Assembly: GCA_009823505.1 (NCBI GenBank)
Contig: VZQC01006589.1
Span: forward strand, 7,939,275-8,003,274
Direction: 5' to 3'
Length of the DNA stretch: 64,000 nt
Origin: Rhizomys pruinosus
Taxonomy: Eukaryota > Chordata > Mammalia > Rodentia > Spalacidae
In this document: positions 1-10,639 of the stretch, piece by piece
How positions within the stretch are numbered: the first letter of the stretch is position 1
Layout: each line of letters starts with the position of its first letter
Program-made: the position numbers and the translations under genes
Notes under the pieces: model-generated
Database searches by the model: none
Told to the model about the DNA's origin: nothing
Seen by the model: only the letters and a program-made list of their open reading frames with translations

Positions 1-631
1 AGGGTGGGGAGATTAATTCCTCAGATAAAGAAAATCCCTCAGAATCCGAGGGTTCAAAATCCTCATCATCGTGGTTCTCCCACACATCTCCATCCCAAGT
101 TTCAAGGTTCCACCCTTTCCCCACCAGTGCTCTCACTTTAACTGCTGACACTCTTCATGGCTGGGAATTAAATTTGCGTTGTAAATCAGCCAAACGTATA
201 ATAAGAGCTCCAGCTTGATTTTCTGCCACTTTAGCTCTTTGGCTACTGGAGAGAAGATGCTCTTCCAGAGCACACTTGGAAACTTTTAAACTGTTGTTTC
301 GAATCTGGAGCTGGTCATTTTTATCACTGAGCTCCTTATTTTCCTCTATCACTTTATCCAGACATGCTAGGAGCAACCAGGCAACATCATTATTTTCCTT
401 ATTTTTCCGCAATTTCTCGAACGTTTTATATATAGAGTTGCTAAATTCCTTGCTTCTCACAAGAGGTGAGTTAGGTGAGTCAAATGGATGTATCTTCATA
501 ATTACATCAAATAGTCTGCACCAAGGATTATTATTCCTCTTCATGCCACTAGGAAAGCCTTCAGTAACTTTCAGCTTCATTGGGTTGTAGAGCTGGCTCC
601 AGAGACTACCAAGCCCACTAAAGAAATTCAT
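1..631 (-). pseudogene. ERV-L class gag N-terminal fragment (Fv1/ERV-L gag family), broken
   Basis: The frame runs on the minus strand from an ATG at 631 for 158 codons to a TGA at 155-157. The same frame then stays open for another 51 codons to the window edge. Length, order of blocks and wording resemble the N-terminal half of ERV-L gag and its domesticated relative Fv1: a short N-terminal segment, a charged coiled-coil-like region at about residues 90-150 (EENKELSDKNDQL; a conserved SKCALEEHLL block), then an acidic region after the stop containing TWDGDVWE. Gag would form the structural core of the particle. The start fits a proviral gag: it lies 25 bp beyond the primer-binding site and 45 bp from the LTR edge. 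The single TGA sits where a CGA codon would decay by CpG mutation. The capsid part lies outside the window. It is most likely a decayed provirus. A domesticated gag is possible but not supported by the stop. Confidence 0.75.
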
Positions 632-655
632 CCTTTCAATTCTGTTTCTCTAGAA

Positions 656-670
656 CCACTCCTGGTACCA
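656..670 (-). promoter_or_regulatory. Primer-binding site, tRNA-Leu type
   Basis: The plus strand reads CCACTCCTGGTACCA, which matches from memory the 3' end of tRNA-Leu(UAA) including its CCA. On the minus strand this is the retroviral primer-binding site, 5 nt downstream of the LTR end at 676. A tRNA-Leu primer defines ERV-L, and the site lies between the LTR and gag as expected for a provirus. Confidence 0.85.
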
Positions 671-737
671 AAATCTGTATTGGTCAGGGTTCTCTAAAGA
701 AACAGATGCAACAGGACAAATATATAACTATATACAA

Positions 738-743
738 TTTATT
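738..743 (-). promoter_or_regulatory. AATAAA polyadenylation signal of the ERV-L LTR
   Basis: AATAAA on the minus strand in the 3' part of the LTR, about 60 bp before the LTR end, as expected for the R/U5 region. Confidence 0.6.
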
Positions 744-1006
744 GACTTGCTCATGTGACAGAGTTCAAGTAGTCCAACAGTAGCCATGCCGAACTGGAGA
801 GGCTGAGAATCCAGGGGACTGCTCAGTCTGCAAGGCTGGATGTCTCAGTAGTCCCAATCTGGTGCTGAAGACCCGGTGGATTCAAGATCTGTTGGTCTCA
901 GTACACATTGGGATCCGAAGGGTTGATCACAGCAGTAAGACAAACTCACCAGTGAGAGAGAGGCAAGCCGCAGGAAAAAAAGGGACCAGCTCCCTCTGCT
1001 GTGGCC

Positions 1007-1013
1007 CTTTATA
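1007..1013 (-). promoter_or_regulatory. TATA box of the ERV-L LTR
   Basis: TATAAAG on the minus strand inside the LTR, 264 bp upstream of its AATAAA, consistent with the U3/R arrangement. Confidence 0.6.
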
Positions 1014-1277
1014 CTGCCTGCCGGCAGAAGGTAACACCCACATTTGGGGTGGGCCATCTGGGTTGAGGTGGTCCAATCTGAAGATCCTTTTCTCTTATTT
1101 GTTCCTTAGTCCAGTCAAGTTGACACCCAGGATTAACCATCACACCTGACCTCATGCATATTTTATGTGTACTTGCATTTGGTTTGAAGTGTTTTTAAGT
1201 ATTTTGGTTATATCTGAATTCTAACTAGACTATTCCATTGTCGACTGTATTACTTATATTATAGAGTATGCTTTACT

Positions 1278-1795
1278 TTTTATTGACCTTTTGTACAGTT
1301 CATGCAATGGTCCTTAATTAAATTCAGAGCCCTTCCCACATGCATACCCCCTAAATCCTGCCAGACCTCAGGTATTCCATCATACATGTTAAGTCCTATC
1401 CAGTCAAACATTTATACCCAGATGTGTTTTGGTGCAAATTCACCTACTGGAGTCTAGTCAGCCTATTTAGGGATCATAAGTAAGGCCTACTCTCCCTCAC
1501 GGAATAGCAATCAGTCTCCAACAGCTCCCAGATTAGTGCCAGACCATCACCCATTTCTCTTGCTCCACTCTGAGCCCTGGTACCATTGAGTTGCCATAGG
1601 TCCTATGCTCAATACCACAATGGCCACAAGTCCACATTCTCAAGCTTCCAGTGTCCTGAAAGCCTCTGCTTCCCTATGGTCATTAACCAGGCCTGACTCT
1701 TTCCATGCTCTCTTCCACAATGGCCCCTGAGCTGTGGGAAGATGAGGTTTAGTATAGGAATCCTATCTTGGAGTACAGTTAACATGATTTAGGTC
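1278..1795 (-). mobile_element. Old L1 3' UTR fragment
   Basis: The phrase around 1440-1475 (ACTGGAGTCTAGTCAGCC) recurs almost unchanged at 42369-42388. The closing part (1690-1770, CAATGGCCCCTGAGCT) matches 42630-42660. Both belong to the long 3' UTR of an old rodent L1 lineage read on the minus strand. No coding sequence remains. Confidence 0.6.
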
Positions 1796-1810
1796 TTCTA
1801 TCTATGACCA

Positions 1811-1926
1811 TTGTGTGTGTGTGTGTGTGTGTATATCTATCTATCTATCTATCTATCTATATATATATATATAGATATAGATATATAGATATATAGATAT
1901 ATATATAGATATATATAGATATATAA
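1811..1926. repeat. Compound microsatellite (TG)n-(TATC)n-(TA)n-(GATATA)n
   Basis: A TG run (1811-1831) passes into TATC/CTAT units, an AT run, then irregular GATATA units. It is purely simple sequence and likely length-polymorphic. Confidence 0.95.
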
Positions 1927-2159
1927 TCTTTTTGTATCCTTCTCTTCCTCATATTAAATTTATACTCAAATATTTCCCATCACTATGCAAATAAGCTGTC
2001 TCCCACCCTAACAGTGAAGCCATAAAATGATAGTACTGCCTTCTTTTGATGTATTTTTTTCTCTTTAACACAAAATTTCTAAAAATATTTACTCACTGTT
2101 AGATCTTGTATGCACTCGTGGTAACACTTGGATTTCCCTCTCTGCTTTAATATTTAAGA
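1927..2159. other. Unassigned A/T-rich sequence
   Basis: No open frame or recognisable repeat. It may be a continuation of the old L1 3' UTR before the microsatellite expanded, but I could not anchor it. Confidence 0.4.
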
Positions 2160-2225
2160 GGGATGGCTCTGTGGTTAAGAGCACTGGCTGCTATTACAGA
2201 GGTTAATCTGTGCTTACTATGTGGT
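2160..2225 (+). mobile_element. B2-type SINE head fragment
   Basis: The string GGCTCTGTGGTTAAGAGCAC followed by TGGCTGCT matches the tRNA-derived 5' head of B2-type SINEs. The body and tail are missing. Confidence 0.45.
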
Positions 2226-3281
2226 CTTAAACATCCAAAAAGAAAGTATAACCAGGAAATAAAGTATCAGTCTGGTGTAACTTATCCTTTCTGGACACTT
2301 AATGACCATACTTACTGCCCATACCAATTTGGCTGAAGGACTTAAGGATAACTTTGTTCCTTCCCCTCAGAGATCAGCTAAGTCCCAGGGGACTATGCAT
2401 GGAGGCATCTCTTGAAATGACCTACAAATGTGAGTCACCAGTCTTCCCGTGCAGGGAGGTCTTGGAGATCCACTAATGGGACTTCAGCCGTGTCCAGTCC
2501 ATAAAGAGAAAAGTCTGCTCATGCTTCAAAGAGGGAAGCCTGGTTTAGCAAGACCTGACTTTGTCTGTGAGTGGATGGAACTGGTGATTGAAAAGCCAAA
2601 AGGAGCCAGGGGCTCCCTCCCTCCCCTCCCCAAAACCTGAGGACCAGATCCTCAACTGACCTTGAGAAAACTAAAACTTTGGTTAATTTGGGATAACTGC
2701 ACGGCCTTAAAGATACAAAAAGAAAGTATAACCAGAAATAAATAATTAGTAAGGCCTGAGACTTTATACTTCAGGTATAAAACTTGAGATCTTAGTAAAA
2801 GAACAAAAAGAAAGAAAAAAAAAAGCACTGTTGTTCTGCCTGCCTTCAATTCTTACTGGCAAGTGCAGCTACCCTGTGTCTGCCACTGCTTTTGCCATCC
2901 TTCAAAGACATGAGACACAGCTTTTCAACCTTCCAACATGGACTGAAGACTCATGTCTCTCCAAGAATCCTGCAGATCTTCAGTGCCAGATGGAGACTGC
3001 TGAGACAACCAGCTTGTGGACTGAGCAGGTACTGGGGTTGCAGCCTCTTCAGACTATAGACTGCCATTGTTGGACTACCCAGGCTGTATCACGGAGTCCA
3101 GTACAGGAAGATCAATACAGGATGCAGTGCTTACTGGACCTCATTTGGTGCCCAGGGGAAGGGAAGACCCCAGTGTGGAGCGGAAGGGCAGGACTGATGG
3201 TTGTTTGGGCTTGCCAAGGAGGAACCTTCAAACACTTCCTTAAGGAAAATGTGACATCTTTAAGCCTAATAAATAAATGAA
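2226..3281 (+). mobile_element. Unclassified LTR-like sequence (5' part of a composite element, copy 1)
   Basis: Moderately GC-rich, non-coding sequence. Its last ~310 bp (about 2969-3281) recur at 40533-40806 with clear similarity (GACTGCTGAGAC, CAGCTTGTGGACTG, GCCATTGTTGGACTA, GGCTTGCCAAGGAGGAAC). The wording of this part resembles ERVL/MaLR LTR ends, but I cannot name the family. In both copies it passes through an A-rich joint straight into an L1 3' UTR. A ~36-bp direct repeat (2226-2262 and 2706-2741, sharing AAAAAGAAAGTATAACCAG) lies inside. The 149-codon frame across 2831-3280 looks fortuitous. Confidence 0.5.
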
Positions 3282-3295
3282 AAAAAATCATAAGC

Positions 3296-3775
3296 TGAAG
3301 ATGCTAAAACCTATGATGTCATAATCTTGATATATGCATATTTTGGAGTGATGCAAATTGGAAGCAACAACAACAAAATACTGGGCCAAAAAACTGACTG
3401 AAACAGTGAAATTCTGCCCGAAAAAGTAAACTTTTGCATCAAAAACTTTAAAAGAGACTGAGAAAAAGATGAAAAACATGTTTGGGGGCTGGAGAGATGG
3501 CCTAGCAGTTAAGAGCACCGACTGCTCTTGCAGAGGACCTGGGTTGGATTCCCAGCACCCACATGGCAGCATTGCACAACACGGGTGCACAAACCTACAT
3601 GCAGACAGTACATTCATACACATAAAAATATAAATAAATAAAATAAAAAAAACATGTTTGATAAAATGCATGAGCTCTGGTGGGGTGGGGTGGGGGGCAA
3701 GGAAGGGGAATGGGTTTATATTTGATTGGGAAATTTTGTATGAAATGCACAAAGCTTCAATAAAATTGGCTTTGG
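3296..3775 (+). mobile_element. L1 3' UTR fragment (3' part of composite copy 1), carrying a B2
   Basis: Contains the marker order of the younger L1 3' UTR here: ATGCAAATTGGAAGCAACAAC, ACTGACTGAAACAGTGAA, GACTGAGAAAAAGATG, GCATGAGCTCTGGTGGGG, then GAAATGCACAAAGC and AATAAA. The same order is seen at 7935-8230. The B2 at 3485-3647 splits it. Confidence 0.75.
3485..3647 (+). mobile_element. B2-type SINE, internally deleted
   Basis: Starts GGGGCTGGAGAGATGG with A box/B box tRNA-like head and ends in AAATAAATAAAATAAA. The TSD AAAAACATGTTTG is at 3472-3484 and 3648-3660. About 60 bp between CACCCACATGG and CATTGCACAAC is missing relative to other copies in the window. Confidence 0.9.
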
Positions 3776-5853
3776 AAAAAAATTTCAAACACTTGAAGAA
3801 GGAGATTGAAGAAGATATAAGAAGATGGAAAAAATCTTTGATGCTCATGGATTAAAAAATTAATATAGTGATTAATCATAGTTTAAATTAATTATAGTAA
3901 TAGAGTAATTAATAAAGTCCATTCTGCCTAAATTAATATATAGATTCAATGCAATCCCAATTAAAATCCCCATGAGTTTCTTCACAGACATAGAAAAAAA
4001 AATCTTTAAATTCATATGGAAAAGCAAAAGATCTCAGATAGCCAAAGCAACCCCAAACAAAAAGAGCAATATAGGGGGATCACTATACCAGACTTCAAAT
4101 TATATTACAGGGCTGCAGTCTTAAAACAGCCTGGTACTGGCACAAAAACAGACCTGTAGACCAATGGACCAAAATTGAAGATCCAAGTATCTAAACATAC
4201 AATTTCAGCAATCTCATATGTGACAAAGGAGCCACAAAAACTCAATGGAGCAAAAAGAGCATCTTCAGCAAATGGTGTTGGCAAAACTGGATCACCACTT
4301 GTAGAAGAATAAAATTGAACCCATACCTCCCACCCTATACAAAATCAACTCCAAATGGATCAAAGACCTCAACCTGAATCCCGAATCTCTGAAGGTGATT
4401 GAAGAAAACATTTGCAGCAACCTACAAGACGTAGGTGTAGGATAAGACTTTCTAAATCAAACAGCAGCTGCACAGGAAATAAGGTCAACAACTGACAAGT
4501 GGGAGCTCATTAAACTCAAGAGCTTCTGTACAGTGAAAGAAACAATGAACTGAAGAGAAAACTCACAGAGTGGGAAGAAACCTTCACCAGTGATACATCT
4601 GACAGAGCATTAACATCCAGAGCATATAAACTTCTCAAAAAAACAAAGAAGAAAAAAATGACCCAATCAAAAGATGAAGAGCTGAACAGAGATTTCACAA
4701 CTGAGGAAGTAAAGGTGGCTGAGAAACATCTTAAAAAGTGATCAACATTGCAAATAATTAAGGAAATGCAAAGCAAAACCTCTTTAAGATATCATCTCAC
4801 TCCAATAAGACTGGCTAGGATCAAGAAAAGAAAAGACACCAAACTCTGGAGGGGTTGTGGGTAAAGGGGAACATTCATCCACTGCTGGTGGGAATGTAAA
4901 CTCGTACAACCACTATGGAAAACAGTGTGAAGAACTCTTTAAAAAGACTCAAAATGAGCCTACCACTTGATCCAGTCATACCACTCCTGGGTATATACCC
5001 ATAAGACTCATCCTACTACAAAGATACATGCACATCCATGTTTATTTCAGCTCTCTTCTCAATAGCAAAGAGCTGGAACCAACCCAAGTGCCCCTCAACC
5101 AACAAATGGATAAAGAAAATGTGGTACATCTACACAATTGAGTTCTATACGGCAGTAAAGAAAGATGATATCATGAATTTTATAGGTAAATAGATGGAAC
5201 TAGAAGATATTATGTACCTGAAGTAACACAGTCCCAGAAAAATAAAAAAATGAATGGTATCCCTCATTCGTGGATGCTAGGACCAAATACCTATTTGTGA
5301 GGCAAACTGAGAAACGTTAATGTTATATTTCTTATAATCTGAAAGCAACTGTGCTCTTACAATGTGAATCCCTTAGATTCTAGAATTAACCTATCACATA
5401 TTCAGACTTTGTAATTCTGGTATATGGGTGGAGGATATATATGTATATTTTAGAGTAATATAAAATTAATTGGGAAAATGTGAATCCCAGAATATGATTT
5501 GGAAATAACACACGGTATATTTTCATATGAATTAATTTTAGTATATGTGTGACATATATGTACATATTTTGAAGCAATACAAATTGGGGGGAACCACAAC
5601 ATCAACAACCACAAAAAGCTGGGACAAAGTACTGACTGAAACAGTAAATTTCTCCCCAAAGCAATAATCCTCTGCATAGAAAAACTTTAAAAAGACTCAG
5701 AAAAAGATACAATATATATATATTAATATATATATAAAATAATTGGGCAGGGCAAAGGCATGAATTCAGGTGGGGTGGGGGGCATGGAAAGGAGAATGAG
5801 TCTAAATTGGACAGAGAAATGATGTATGAAATGCACAAACCTTCAATTAAAAA
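3776..5853 (+). mobile_element. L1 copy: ORF2 C-terminal part plus 3' UTR, decayed
   Basis: ORF2 resumes at a point equivalent to 8510 (TTGAAGGAGATTGAAGAAGA) and runs through the C-terminal region to about 5330 with many stops and frameshifts. The zinc-knuckle block lies near 4845-4900. An AT-rich 3' UTR (5330-5853) ends GAAATGCACAAACCTTCAAT. It is 5' truncated and divergent from the young copy at 6776, so it is a dead element. Confidence 0.8.
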
Positions 5854-5865
5854 ATGACACATCAA

Positions 5866-6775
5866 AAATATCAAGTTAACCAAAAGAAAGAGCAACTCCA
5901 AATCAATAAAATTTGAGATGAAATTGGAAAATATCACAACAGATAATGAAAATATCCAGACAATCATAAGAGAATACTTTAAAACCTAAGAAAAATGGAT
6001 GAATATCTGAAATCATGTAAATCATTAAAGTTTAACCAAGAAGAGGTTGACAGGTTAAACAGACACATATCATATGAGGAAATGAAACAGTAATTCAAAA
6101 CCTCCCAAGTAAAATAAGCCAGGCCCAGATGGATTAATGGCAGAATTCTCTAAAACATTAAAAGAGAACTTATAACCATTATTACTCAAGTTACTCAAAA
6201 GGATAAGAACAGAGGGAAATCTTCCAAATTCCGTCTATGAAGCCACCATTGCTCTAGCACCAAAACCAGGCAAAGATACAAACAAAAAAGAAAACTATAG
6301 ACCCATTTCATTAATGAATATAGATGCAAAAATTTTCAACAAAATACTTGCAAACCACATACAGGCACACACTGAAAATATCATCTATCTTGACCAAGTT
6401 GGATTCATACCAGAGATGCAGGGATGGTTCAACATATATAAATCAATAAATGTCATAAAGCACATAAACTGACTGAAAGACAAAAATCCCATATGGTCAC
6501 CTAAATCTATGACAAAAGGCCTTAGACAAAATTAACCATGCATTCGTTTTAAAGTCCTAGAGGGAATTGGACTGGAGGGAACATTCCTCAACATAATTAA
6601 AGCATATACAACAAACCCACATCCAACATCATTCTAAGTGGGGAAAAATTAGAAGAATTCACCTTAATGTCCAGAACCTGGCAAGGCTGCCCCCATCTCC
6701 ACTCCTTTTCAATATAGTGCTCAAAATGCTCTCTAGAGAAATAAGACAAGAAAGGTTAATTAAAGAGTACTAATT
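5866..6775 (+). mobile_element. L1 copy, ORF2 linker-RT part (left half of split element)
   Basis: Covers the reverse-transcriptase domain start through about CTCAAAATGCTCTCTAG, in many broken frames. It ends exactly at the TSD AAAGAGTACTAATT of the inserted L1 and resumes at 8252 with the RT catalytic block, so 5866-6775 and 8252-10633 are one element. Confidence 0.8.
6762..6775. repeat. Target-site duplication, left copy, of nested L1
   Basis: AAAGAGTACTAATT, repeated exactly at 8238-8251 on the far side of the inserted L1. Confidence 0.9.
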
Positions 6776-8237
6776 TACATGTTGACCAATGGAACAAAAC
6801 TGAAGATCCAAACCTGAGCACATACAATTTCAGCCATCTCATATTTGACAAGGGGGCCAAGGAGACACAATGGAGAAATGACAGCATCTTCAGCAAGTGG
6901 TGTTGGCAAAACTGGATCACCACTTGTAGAAGAATGAAATTAAACCCCTTCCTCTCGCCCTGTACAAAAGTCAACTCCAGATGGATCAAAGACCTCAACA
7001 TGAAACCCCAAACTCTGAAGATGATAGAAGAAAAAGTTGGCAGCAGTCTACAAGACATAGGCGTAGGAAAAGACTTCCTAAATCAGACAGCAGCTGTGCA
7101 AGAATTAAGGTTGACAATTGACAAATGGGACCTCATTAAACTCCAAAGCTTCTGTACATCAAAAGAAACAATCAAGGAAGTGAAGAGAAATCCCACAGAG
7201 TGGGAGGAAATCTCCACCGCAGATATATCTGACAAAGCATTGATCTCCAGAATATATAAACTACTCATAAAACAAAGAAGAAAGAAAACAAATGACCCAC
7301 TCAATAGATGGAGCAAAGAGGTGAACAGAGATTTCACAAGTGATGAGTTAGAGATGGCTGAGAAACACCTCAAGAAGTGTTCAACATCACTAATCATTAA
7401 GGAAATGCAAATCAAAACCACTTTAAGATATCATCTTACTCCAATAAGACTGGCTAGGATCAAGAAAACAAATGATACCAAGTGCTGGAGAGGTTGTGGG
7501 GAAAGGGGAACACTCATCCACTGCTGGTGGGAATGTAAACTCGTGCAGCCACTATGGAAAGCAGTGTGGAGAACCCTTAGAAGACTTGGAATGAACTTGC
7601 CACTGGACCCAGCCATATCACTCCTAGGCATGTACACCCAAGACTCACCCCACCGCAGAGATACATGCACGGCCATGTTTATTTCAGCTCTCTTCACAAT
7701 GACAAAGAGCTGGAACCAACCCAAATGCCCCTCAACTGATGAGTGGATAGAGAAAATGTGGTACATCTACACAATGGAGTTCTATGCAGCAGTAAAGAAA
7801 GACATCATGAGCTTTGCAGGAAAATGGCTGGATCTAGAGGAGATCATGCTGAGTGAAGTAACACAGTCCCAGAAAAAACAAACGAAGAATGGTATCTCTC
7901 ATCTGTGGATGCTAGTGCCAATTACCCAGTTGTAAGTATTTCCTGTGCATGGCCCCTTGAGCTTTTGTCCAAAGAGTCGGGAGTAATGGATGCATATTGG
8001 AAACAACAACAACAACAAGAGCAACAGAAAGGACTGCATCAAAGAACTGACTGAAACAGTGAACTTCAGCTCAAAACAGTCAATTTCCCCATGGAGAATA
8101 TTGAGAAAGACTGAGAAAGAGATGAATAGTGTGTTTGGCAGAAGGCATGAGCTCTGGTGGGGTGGGGGGATGGGGTACACGGGTCTAGATTTGATAAAAA
8201 AAATGTATAACTAAATAAATTTAAAAAAAGATTTAAA
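6776..8237 (+). mobile_element. Younger 5'-truncated L1 insertion
   Basis: Bounded by a perfect 14-bp TSD (6762-6775 / 8238-8251). It starts inside ORF2 at GTTGACCAATGGAACAAAAC and contains the rest of ORF2, a 3' UTR with (AAC)n and GGTGGGGTGGGGGG, and an A-rich tail. It is the least decayed L1 in the window by frame length, so a relatively recent arrival. It is 5' truncated with no promoter, EN or complete RT, and therefore cannot move by itself. Confidence 0.9.
6934..7935 (+). pseudogene. L1 ORF2 C-terminal domain, 333 open codons
   Basis: This is the C-terminal third of the L1 ORF2 protein, downstream of the RT core, a region known to bind RNA and to be needed for retrotransposition. The L1 zinc knuckle C-x3-C-x7-H-x4-C is intact at residues C184, C188, H196 and C201 ([18 protein letters not shown]). 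The frame has no stop or shift across 1 kb, whereas its neighbours are shredded. The first ATG is arbitrary because the element is truncated: open L1 reading continues upstream of 6934. It ends naturally before the 3' UTR. No endonuclease or catalytic RT residues are present, so it is not an autonomous enzyme. Expression would depend on a neighbouring promoter. Confidence 0.85.
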
Positions 8238-8251
8238 AAAGAGTACTAATT

Positions 8252-10633
8252 CATTAAACTATCCCTTTATGCAGATGATGTAATAATTTACCTAAGGGAT
8301 GCTAAAAATTCCACCAGAAAATTCCTAGAAATGAATAATAGTTTCAGTAAAGTGGCAGTATACAATATTAATCTAGAAAAATCAATATCCTTTCTTTATG
8401 CCAAGAACAAACAACTGTAGGAGAAATACAAGGAGACCTTCCCATTCACAAGAGCCTCAAAAAAATCTCAGAACCTGACCAAAGACACTAAAAATCTCTA
8501 TAATGAAAATTTTAAACCCTTGAAGGAGATTGAAGAAGACACCAGAAGATGGAAGGAACTCCCATGCTCATGGATTCGAAGAATTCATATAGTAAAAATG
8601 ACCTTCCTACCCAAAGTAATATATAGTTTCAATGCAATCCCAATTAAAATCCCCATGAGTTTCTTCACAGACTCAGAAAAAAAAATCCTAAAATTCATAT
8701 GGAAAAACAAAAGTCCACGGGTAGTTAAAGCAACCCTGAACAAAAATATTAATGCAGGGGGATCACTATACCAGACTTCAAACTATATTACAGGGCAGTA
8801 GTCATAAAAAAACACCCTGGTACTGGCAGAAAAACAGACCCATAGATCAATGAAAGAAATGAGCACATACAATTTCACCTACTTCATATTTGACAAAGTG
8901 TCCACAAATATTCAATGGAGGAAAGACAGCATCTTCAGCAAATGTTGCTGGCAAAACTGGATTACCAAGTATAGAAGAATAAAATGAAACCCCTACCTTT
9001 CACTCTGTACAATAATCAACTCTAAGTGGTTCAAAGAACTCAATGTGAAACCAGAAACTCTGAAAATAATAGAAGAAAATATTGGCAGCAACCTACAAGA
9101 TACAGGCATAGGAAAAATCTTTCTAAATCAGACAGCAGCTGCACAGGAAATAAGGCCAACAATCAACAAGTGGGACCTCATTGAACTCAAAAGCTTCCAC
9201 ACAGTGAACAAAGCAATCAAAGAAGTGAAGAGAAAATCCACAGAATAGGAGGAAAACTTCACTAGTGATACATCTGACAGAGGATTAACATGCAGAATAT
9301 ATAAATTACTCAAAAAAAAGGAGCAAGAAAAAAATGACAAAAGGTGGAGCAAAGAGCTGAACAGACACTTCACAAATGAAGACATCTTAAAAAGTGTTCA
9401 ACATTGCTAATAATTAAGTAAATTCAAATTAAAACCACTTTAAGATATCATTTCACTCCAATAAGACTGGCTATGATCAAGAAAACAAAAGATACCAAAT
9501 GCTGGAGAGGTTTTGGGGAAAGGGGAATACTCATTCACTGGTGGTGGGAATGCAAACTCATACAACCTCTATCAAACACTTCCTTAAGGAAACCAATGTG
9601 GAAAACTCTTAAAAGACTTACAATACCAGCCATATCACTCCTGGGTATATACCCACAAGACTCATCCTATTGCAGAGATACATGCACAACCATGTTTATT
9701 TCAGCTCTCTTTACAATAGCGAACAGCTGGAAGTAACCCAGGTATCCTTCAACTGATGAGTGGATAAAGAAAATGTGATCCATCTACACAATGGAGTTCT
9801 ATGCAGAGGTAAAGAAAGAAGACATCATAAAATTTACAGGTAAATGGATGGAACTAGAAGCTATTATGCTAAGTGAAGTAACACAGTGCCAGAAAAACAA
9901 CCATATATGGTGTCCCTCATTTGTGGATTCTAGCACCAAATTTTTATCTATAAGGTAAACTGAGTAATTTTTTTTCTTTTTCAGTAAGTACAATACCTGA
10001 TACTACTATAAAAATACATTAAAACATACATCAACTTGCTATGTAATTTAGGAATGTAAAGTAACATTTCTTTTTACCTGCATGCAACTCTATTGTGAAA
10101 AGGTGAAACCCCTTGCCGGGCGTGGTGGCGCACGCCTTTAGTCCTAGCACTTGGGAGGCAGAGGCAGGCGGATCTTTGTGAAGTTCAAGGCCAGCCTGGT
10201 CTACAATGTGAGTTCCAGGACAGCTGGGGCTACAGGGAGACCCTGTCTCGAAAAAAAAAAAAAAAAAAAAAAAAAAAAGAAAAGGTGAAACCCTAAACAT
10301 GCTTTGGAATTAAACTATAGTTTATTTTCAGACTTTGTAATTTTGGCATATATGTGGATTGTATACTTTGGAGTAATATAAATTTAAAGAAAATAACAAC
10401 AACAAAAGACTTTTTAAAGAACTGACAGAAACAGTAAACATCTGCTCCAAACAGTAAACTTCTGTACTGAAAAATTTTTTTAAAAGACTGAGAAAAAAAA
10501 TGCAAGACGTGTATGGCAGAATGCACACTTTCTGGTGGGATGGGGGCATGGAAGGGGGAATCAGTCTAAATTTGATTAATAAATGTTGTTTTAAATGGGC
10601 AAAATTTCAATCAAAAAGTTAAGAAAAAAAGAA
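8252..10633 (+). mobile_element. L1 copy, RT catalytic block to 3' end (right half of split element)
   Basis: Resumes after the nested L1 with the RT active-site coding block Y-A-D-D at 8268-8279, then the ORF2 C-terminus to about 9955, broken by many stops, and a 3' UTR to 10633. A B1 (10112-10278) interrupts the UTR. A 15-bp foreign string lies at about 9573-9587 (see findings). Confidence 0.8.
10112..10278 (+). mobile_element. B1 SINE with long poly(A)
   Basis: A complete B1 (GCCGGGCGTGGTGGCGCACG...CCCTGTCTCG) with CpGs retained and a ~28-base A tail. The TSD GAAAAGGTGAAACCC is at 10097-10111 and 10279-10293. CpG content and a perfect TSD suggest recent insertion into the L1 3' UTR. Confidence 0.95.
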
Positions 10634-10639
10634 AACATC

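Larger units (their letters stand above)
676..1144 (-). mobile_element. ERV-L 5' LTR (MLT2-like)
   Basis: This 469-bp LTR on the minus strand starts TGTGATGGTTAATC at 1144 and ends GACCAATACA at 676, with the TG...CA ends and wording of MLT2/ERV-L LTRs. A TATAAAG box (plus-strand 1007-1013) and an AATAAA polyadenylation signal (738-743) are in the right order for U3-R-U5. It is joined to the primer site and gag, so it is the 5' LTR of a provirus that runs off the left edge. The TSD partner is outside the window. Confidence 0.85.

Noticed and set aside
1..631. True Fv1 gene
   Set aside because: The frame sits directly behind an LTR and primer-binding site and has an in-frame stop, so an ERV-L provirus explains it better. 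Synteny was not testable.
2831..3280. 149-codon frame as a host gene
   Set aside because: It spans the repeated LTR-like module that recurs at 40533-40806 with the frame not conserved.
6756..7766. Minus-strand frames opposite the young L1
   Set aside because: Shadows of the plus-strand ORF2 frame.
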